From the NCBI GenBank assembly GCA_947446625.1, contig CANFIE010000033.1, positions 1 through 17,401 of the forward strand: a DNA stretch of 17,401 nucleotides, written 5' to 3'. This DNA is from Acetobacteraceae bacterium. Its GTDB lineage: Bacteria > Pseudomonadota > Alphaproteobacteria > Acetobacterales > Acetobacteraceae. Below are positions 14,360 to 17,401 of this stretch, piece by piece. Position 1 is the first letter of the stretch; every line of letters begins with the position of its first letter. The translations under genes were made by a program, and so were the position numbers. The notes under the pieces are model-generated. The model did not search any database. It was not told where the DNA came from and was given only the letters and a program-made list of their open reading frames with translations.

Positions 14360-15036
14360 CAGCCGATGCCTTGCAGCATGGCGAGGGCTTCGGTGGTGCT
14401 GGCGACTTCGGCGTATTTGCTGGCCATGTCGAACAGGTTGACGGCGTGGCTGGTGGCGCTGCGGTCGTAGACCGCGTCATGTGGGACCAGCACGCGCCAG
14501 TTATAGGCGAAGCCATCCACCACCGTGCCGCGGACGCAGCCGCTGGTGGTGCAGCCGGTGACGACGAGGGTATCGACGCCGAGATCGACCAGGTAGCTGG
14601 CGAGCGGGGTGCCGAAGAAGGCGGAGGGGTGCTTCTTGGGCAGCAGGATGTCCTGCTCGCGCGGGGCGATGGCCTCGACAAAGTCGTAGCCGTTGCGGGC
14701 CACCGTCATCAGCGCCGGGACTTTTTCGGCCAGGCGACCTTTGTCGAAAGCTTCCTTCGGCGAGACATAGGGGTAGAGGATGGGCCAGTTATTGGCGCGG
14801 AACTGTGCGAGAAGGCGGGCGATATTGGCCACCGCGTCCCAGCCCGGCTGGCCGCAGGCGGTGGGGAATTGCTTGATTGCTTCCCAGAACGGCGCCGGGG
14901 TCGTGCCGACAGTGCGGTATTGCACATCGATGATCAGCAGCGCCGGGCGCTTGCCGATGCCGGATGAGCGGCCGAAGCCGGCGGCGTTGTAGGCGCGCTG
15001 CTCCTCGGCTGAAATGATGCCGTCCCAGGGTTTCAT
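14359..15036 (-). CDS. isochorismatase-like (cysteine hydrolase) amidohydrolase
   Basis: A 225-residue cysteine hydrolase of the isochorismatase-like family (PF00857). The catalytic triad is present: Asp37 in LLIIDVQ, a lysine at 134/135 in LPKKHPSAFFGT, and the nucleophile Cys167 in TTSGCVRGT followed by DGFAYNWRVLVPHDAVYDR. The TTSGCVR motif resembles N-carbamoylsarcosine amidohydrolase, maleamate amidohydrolase and related C-N hydrolases rather than true isochorismatases. The probable reaction is amide or carbamoyl hydrolysis releasing ammonia; the substrate is unproven. The start at 15036 is fixed by GAGGGAG at 15049-15043. A longer upstream frame exists but runs across the divergent promoter region and the opposite gene. 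It is the first gene of the minus-strand operon and overlaps the cyclic amidohydrolase gene by one base. Confidence 0.92.
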   Translation of the reverse strand: MKPWDGIISAEEQRAYNAAGFGRSSGIGKRPALLIIDVQYRTVGTTPAPFWEAIKQFPTACGQPGWDAVANIARLLAQFRANNWPILYPYVSPKEAFDKGRLAEKVPALMTVARNGYDFVEAIAPREQDILLPKKHPSAFFGTPLASYLVDLGVDTLVVTGCTTSGCVRGTVVDGFAYNWRVLVPHDAVYDRSATSHAVNLFDMASKYAEVASTTEALAMLQGIG

Positions 15037-15060
15037 GGCCTGCTCCCTCGTTCCAGGCGG

Positions 15061-15089
15061 ACTATGCAGCCCCCGGGCGGTTGCGCCAA
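15061..15089 (-). promoter_or_regulatory. candidate sigma70-like promoter of the minus operon
   Basis: Reading the minus strand, TTGGCG (15089-15084) and CATAGT (15066-15061) are separated by exactly 17 bases, each matching 4 of 6 consensus positions. Transcription would start near 15053, giving a very short leader of about 17 nt that holds the Shine-Dalgarno before the ATG at 15036. Such matches also occur by chance, so this is tentative. Confidence 0.35.
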
Positions 15090-15100
15090 CATGCGGGGCA

Positions 15101-15106
15101 AAGGAG
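15101..15106 (+). promoter_or_regulatory. Shine-Dalgarno deciding the start of the Amidohydrolase_2 gene
   Basis: AAGGAG lies 7 bases before ATG 15114 and selects it over the in-frame TTG at 15081, whose extra 11 residues would precede this site. Confidence 0.8.
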
Positions 15107-15113
15107 CGCCCCC

Positions 15114-15977
15114 ATGCCGCTTTCTCCAGTTCCCGCGATTGATGCGGTAGTGAATCTTTGGACCGATGAGGCGCTGGCGGCAAGGCCAAGTTGGCGCGAC
15201 GCGTTTTTCGGCGACAAGATGCGGGTGCAGCGCGAGACGGTGCAGGGCGTGAGCCTGGAGACGATGCTGGCGCGGATGGACGCGGCGGGCATTGAGAAGG
15301 CGCTGTTGGTGGCGACCAAGGCGGGGCGGCTGGGCCACCCGAGCTGCTACCATTTGCCGTATGCGATGGTGGCGGATGCGGTGCAGAAATACCCGGAGCG
15401 GTTTCGGGCGCTGGCCGGGATTGACCCGACCGAGGGTATGAAGGGCGTGCGGGCGCTGGAGCAGGCGGTGCGCGAATATGGCTTTGTGGGCGCGCATTTC
15501 TACCCGCATTGGTTTGAGATGGCGCCGGACCATGCGCGGGTTTATCCGTTTTATGCCAAGTGCTGCGAACTGGATGTGCCGATTCAGATGCAGGTGGGGC
15601 AGTCCATGCTGTATGCGCCGGATTATCCCTGCCGCAGCACCGGGCGGCCGATAACGCTGGATGGCGTGGCCTGCGACTTTCCCGAGCTGGTGCTGATTGG
15701 CATCCATATCGGCATTCCCTGGCATGACGAGATGATTGCCATGGCCTGGAAGCACCCGAATATCTACATCGGCACGGATGCGCATTCGCCGCGCTACTGG
15801 CCGGCGAGCTTTGTGCAGTTTGCCAATAGCTATGGCCGCAGCAAGGTGCTGTTTGGCACCGATTTTCCGGTGCTGGATTTTGAGCGGACCATGCGCGAGC
15901 TGCTGGCGCTGGGCTTCAAGGATGAGACGCTGCGCGCGGTGCTGCGCGACAATGCGGCGCGGTTGTACCGGCTATGA
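15114..15977 (+). CDS. Amidohydrolase_2 (ACMSD/LigI-like) family protein lacking the HxH motif
   Basis: A 287-residue TIM-barrel protein of the Amidohydrolase_2 family (PF04909), whose members include decarboxylases such as ACMSD and gamma-resorcylate decarboxylase and lactonases such as LigI. Recognisable family blocks are the loop GFVGAHFYPHWFEM (His128, His132), LVLIGIHIGIPWHDEM (His198), NIYIGTDAHSPRYWP, and VLFGTDFP with the catalytic-type Asp250. The N-terminal metal motif, normally D-x-H-x-H on strand 1, reads IDAVVNLW here, so both histidines are replaced (Val12, Asn14). The enzyme may use a single metal held by other residues or none. It is transcribed divergently from the catabolic operon and overlaps the next gene by ATGA. 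The start at 15114 is supported by AAGGAG. The specific reaction is unknown. Confidence 0.88.
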   Translation: MPLSPVPAIDAVVNLWTDEALAARPSWRDAFFGDKMRVQRETVQGVSLETMLARMDAAGIEKALLVATKAGRLGHPSCYHLPYAMVADAVQKYPERFRALAGIDPTEGMKGVRALEQAVREYGFVGAHFYPHWFEMAPDHARVYPFYAKCCELDVPIQMQVGQSMLYAPDYPCRSTGRPITLDGVACDFPELVLIGIHIGIPWHDEMIAMAWKHPNIYIGTDAHSPRYWPASFVQFANSYGRSKVLFGTDFPVLDFERTMRELLALGFKDETLRAVLRDNAARLYRL

Positions 15978-17401
15978 CGTTGCATGCGGTGTTCCGGCTG
16001 CATGGGCGCAACCGGCCCGAGAAGCTGGCGATCATCGATGGGGCCAGGCGAATCAACTTTGCCAGCCTGGACCGGATGATTGATGGCGCGGCCTGGGCGC
16101 TGGCGGCGCGCGGGGTGAAGCGCGGCGAGTTGGTGGGCGTGGCGCTGCGCGATACCGCCGAGCATCTGGTGGCATTGCTGGCGCTGGCGCGGCTGGGCGG
16201 TGTGGTGCTGCCGATGGATTGCCGCTGGCAGGTGAGTGAGAAGCAGCATGTGGCAGGGCATTTCGGTGCCGCGCATGTGCTGGTGGAAGCGGATGACGCG
16301 TTGCCTGGTGCGCTGGCGTTGCCGGCGGGATGGGCGGCGGAGAGCGCCGCGCCGTATGAGGATGCGGCGGTGACGGGGGAGAGTGATTTCGTGCTCTCGC
16401 TGTCGTCGGGCACTACGGGCATGCCGAAGGGGCCGATGACCAGCCAGCAGCGGTTTGAGAACCGCTTCATGGTGTATTGGGTGAACCTGGGGATGAACGC
16501 GCATGATGTGTATGTGAGCGCGACGCCCTTGTATTTTGGTGGCGGGCGCGGGTTCTCGCTGGCCATGCTGTTTGCCGGGGCGACGGTTTCGCTGTGCTCG
16601 GTGCGTGCCTCGATGGCTGAGCTGGCGGCGCATGTGGCGGCGGTGCAGGGCACGGTGCTGTTTCTGGTGCCGACGCAGTTGCGCCGGGCGATGCAGGAGG
16701 CGCTGCCGGCACCGGCTTTTCCGAGCCTGCGGGTGCTGATCTCCTCGGGTTCGGCGTTGCATGCGGATGAGCGGTTGGCGATTCAGCAGCGGCTGACGCC
16801 GAATTTGTTTGAGATGTATTCCTCGACCGAGGGTGGTGGGGTTTCCATTCTTTCACCGGCGGATTGCGCGCTGCATCCGGATAGCGTCGGGCGGCCGGCG
16901 TTTCGGGTGGCGGTGGAGATTGTGGATGAGAACCACGCGCCGCTGCCCTATGGCGCGGTGGGGCGGTTGCGGTATCGGAGCCCGGCTTCGGCGACGGGGT
17001 ATTTCCGTGCCGAGGGTGGCGATGCGTTTCGCGATGGCTGGTTCTACCCGGGCGATTTGGCGCGGATGGGTGAGGACGGGTTTTTGTACCTGGCCGGGCG
17101 GGCGAAGGACATGATCATCCGCGGTGGGGTGAATATCTATCCGCAGGATATCGAGCGCGTGCTGCTGGCGCTGCCGGGGGTGCGCGATGCCTGCGTGGCC
17201 GGGGTGCCGGCGCAGGAAATGGGCGAGGAGGTGGCGGCGTTTCTGGTGGGGGAGGGCGATGCCGATGCGGTGCGCGCCGCCTGCCGGGCGCAGCTGGCGC
17301 CGTACAAGGTGCCGAGCGTCATTCGGTTTGTTGCAGAGATTCCCCGCAACGGCGCCGGCAAGGCGTTGAAGGCGGAACTGGTTGCCGGGCTGGAGGCCAC
17401 A
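15974..17401 (+). CDS. class I adenylate-forming acyl-CoA synthetase, cut by window end
   Basis: The first 476 codons of an AMP-binding (PF00501) acyl-CoA synthetase/ligase with no stop before the window end; at a usual family length of about 500 residues, little is missing. It activates a carboxylic acid to an acyl-adenylate and then a CoA thioester. Core motifs are complete: the P-loop LSLSSGTTGMPKG (about 141-153), MYSSTEGG (281-288), GWFYPGDL with Asp361, the hinge AGRAKDMIIRGGVNIYP (374-390, with Lys378), and the catalytic lysine Lys463 in RNGAGKALK. The ATG overlaps the stop of the Amidohydrolase_2 gene (ATGA, 15974-15977), so the two are co-translated. The N-terminal domain is rather compact. 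The acid substrate cannot be predicted, although a short or medium carboxylate produced by the neighbouring enzymes is a reasonable guess. The partial state is due to the window boundary, not to a mutation. Confidence 0.93.
   Translation, partial: MTLHAVFRLHGRNRPEKLAIIDGARRINFASLDRMIDGAAWALAARGVKRGELVGVALRDTAEHLVALLALARLGGVVLPMDCRWQVSEKQHVAGHFGAAHVLVEADDALPGALALPAGWAAESAAPYEDAAVTGESDFVLSLSSGTTGMPKGPMTSQQRFENRFMVYWVNLGMNAHDVYVSATPLYFGGGRGFSLAMLFAGATVSLCSVRASMAELAAHVAAVQGTVLFLVPTQLRRAMQEALPAPAFPSLRVLISSGSALHADERLAIQQRLTPNLFEMYSSTEGGGVSILSPADCALHPDSVGRPAFRVAVEIVDENHAPLPYGAVGRLRYRSPASATGYFRAEGGDAFRDGWFYPGDLARMGEDGFLYLAGRAKDMIIRGGVNIYPQDIERVLLALPGVRDACVAGVPAQEMGEEVAAFLVGEGDADAVRAACRAQLAPYKVPSVIRFVAEIPRNGAGKALKAELVAGLEAT

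Larger units (their letters stand above)
15037..15113. promoter_or_regulatory. divergent intergenic control region
   Basis: A 77-bp spacer between the first gene of the minus operon and the first gene of the plus operon, so promoters for both must lie here or slightly inside the genes. Both Shine-Dalgarno sequences are visible (15043-15049 minus, 15101-15106 plus). No obvious long operator palindrome is seen beyond CCCCCGGG-type GC runs. Confidence 0.6.

Noticed and set aside
12926..14470. A 514-codon plus-strand open frame antisense to the cyclic amidohydrolase
   Set aside because: Low-complexity Gly/Ala/Asp-rich translation without domain features, while the opposite strand encodes all metal ligands of a cyclic amidohydrolase.
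14359..15189. A longer isochorismatase-like protein starting near 15189
   Set aside because: The extension runs across the divergent intergenic region and antisense to the start of the Amidohydrolase_2 gene, has no family similarity, and the Shine-Dalgarno at 15049-15043 selects ATG 15036.

Overview
The window is about 17.4 kb of very GC-rich DNA, close to 70% by eye. It is densely packed with co-oriented genes and reads as an alphaproteobacterium. An OprB-type porin, a PAS/HisKA/REC hybrid kinase, orphan Bug-type solute-binding proteins in a catabolic operon, and 'TAGAGC…GCTCTA' palindromic intergenic repeats together suggest the Acetobacteraceae/Rhodospirillales. That family placement is an inference; no rRNA or marker gene is present.

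Layout. (1) Positions 143-2742, plus strand: a YbfB-type MFS transporter followed 35 bp later by an OprB-type outer-membrane porin, a plausible inner/outer membrane uptake pair. (2) 2896-4863, plus strand: a hybrid sensor histidine kinase with two PAS-like regions, a HisKA/HATPase core and a C-terminal receiver. (3) 4864-5189: a convergent intergenic region holding two tandem ~102-bp palindromic repeat units (4897-5100) and a separate short hairpin. (4) 5190-15036, minus strand: ten tightly spaced genes, most with overlaps or gaps under 20 bp. In transcription order they are an isochorismatase-like amidohydrolase, a hydantoinase/dihydropyrimidinase-type cyclic amidohydrolase, a rhomboid protease, a TauD/TfdA-type dioxygenase, a class II aldolase/adducin-like protein, a D-2-hydroxyacid dehydrogenase, a Bug-type binding protein, a ThDP-dependent acetolactate-synthase-like enzyme, a second Bug-type binding protein, and a small lipocalin-like protein. 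A 148-bp gap with a long hairpin separates the first three genes from the rest. (5) 15114-17401, plus strand, divergent from the operon: an Amidohydrolase_2 family protein overlapped by ATGA with an acyl-CoA synthetase that runs off the window end.

Working model (inference). Regions 4 and 5 form a catabolic cluster for an unidentified small organic acid that probably contains a cyclic amide, imide or ureide. The Bug proteins would bind it in the periplasm. The cyclic amidohydrolase and the isochorismatase-like amidase would open the ring and remove the carbamoyl or amide nitrogen. The dioxygenase, aldolase-like protein, D-2-hydroxyacid dehydrogenase and ThDP enzyme would process the carbon skeleton through hydroxy- and 2-oxo-acids. 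The CoA ligase would pass a carboxylate into central metabolism. I do not recognise this gene combination as a named pathway. Two enzymes, the Amidohydrolase_2 protein and the aldolase-like protein, lack metal-site residues that are canonical for their folds. No transporter membrane subunits and no dedicated transcription factor are visible. I saw no tRNA, rRNA, CRISPR array, IS element or phage gene.
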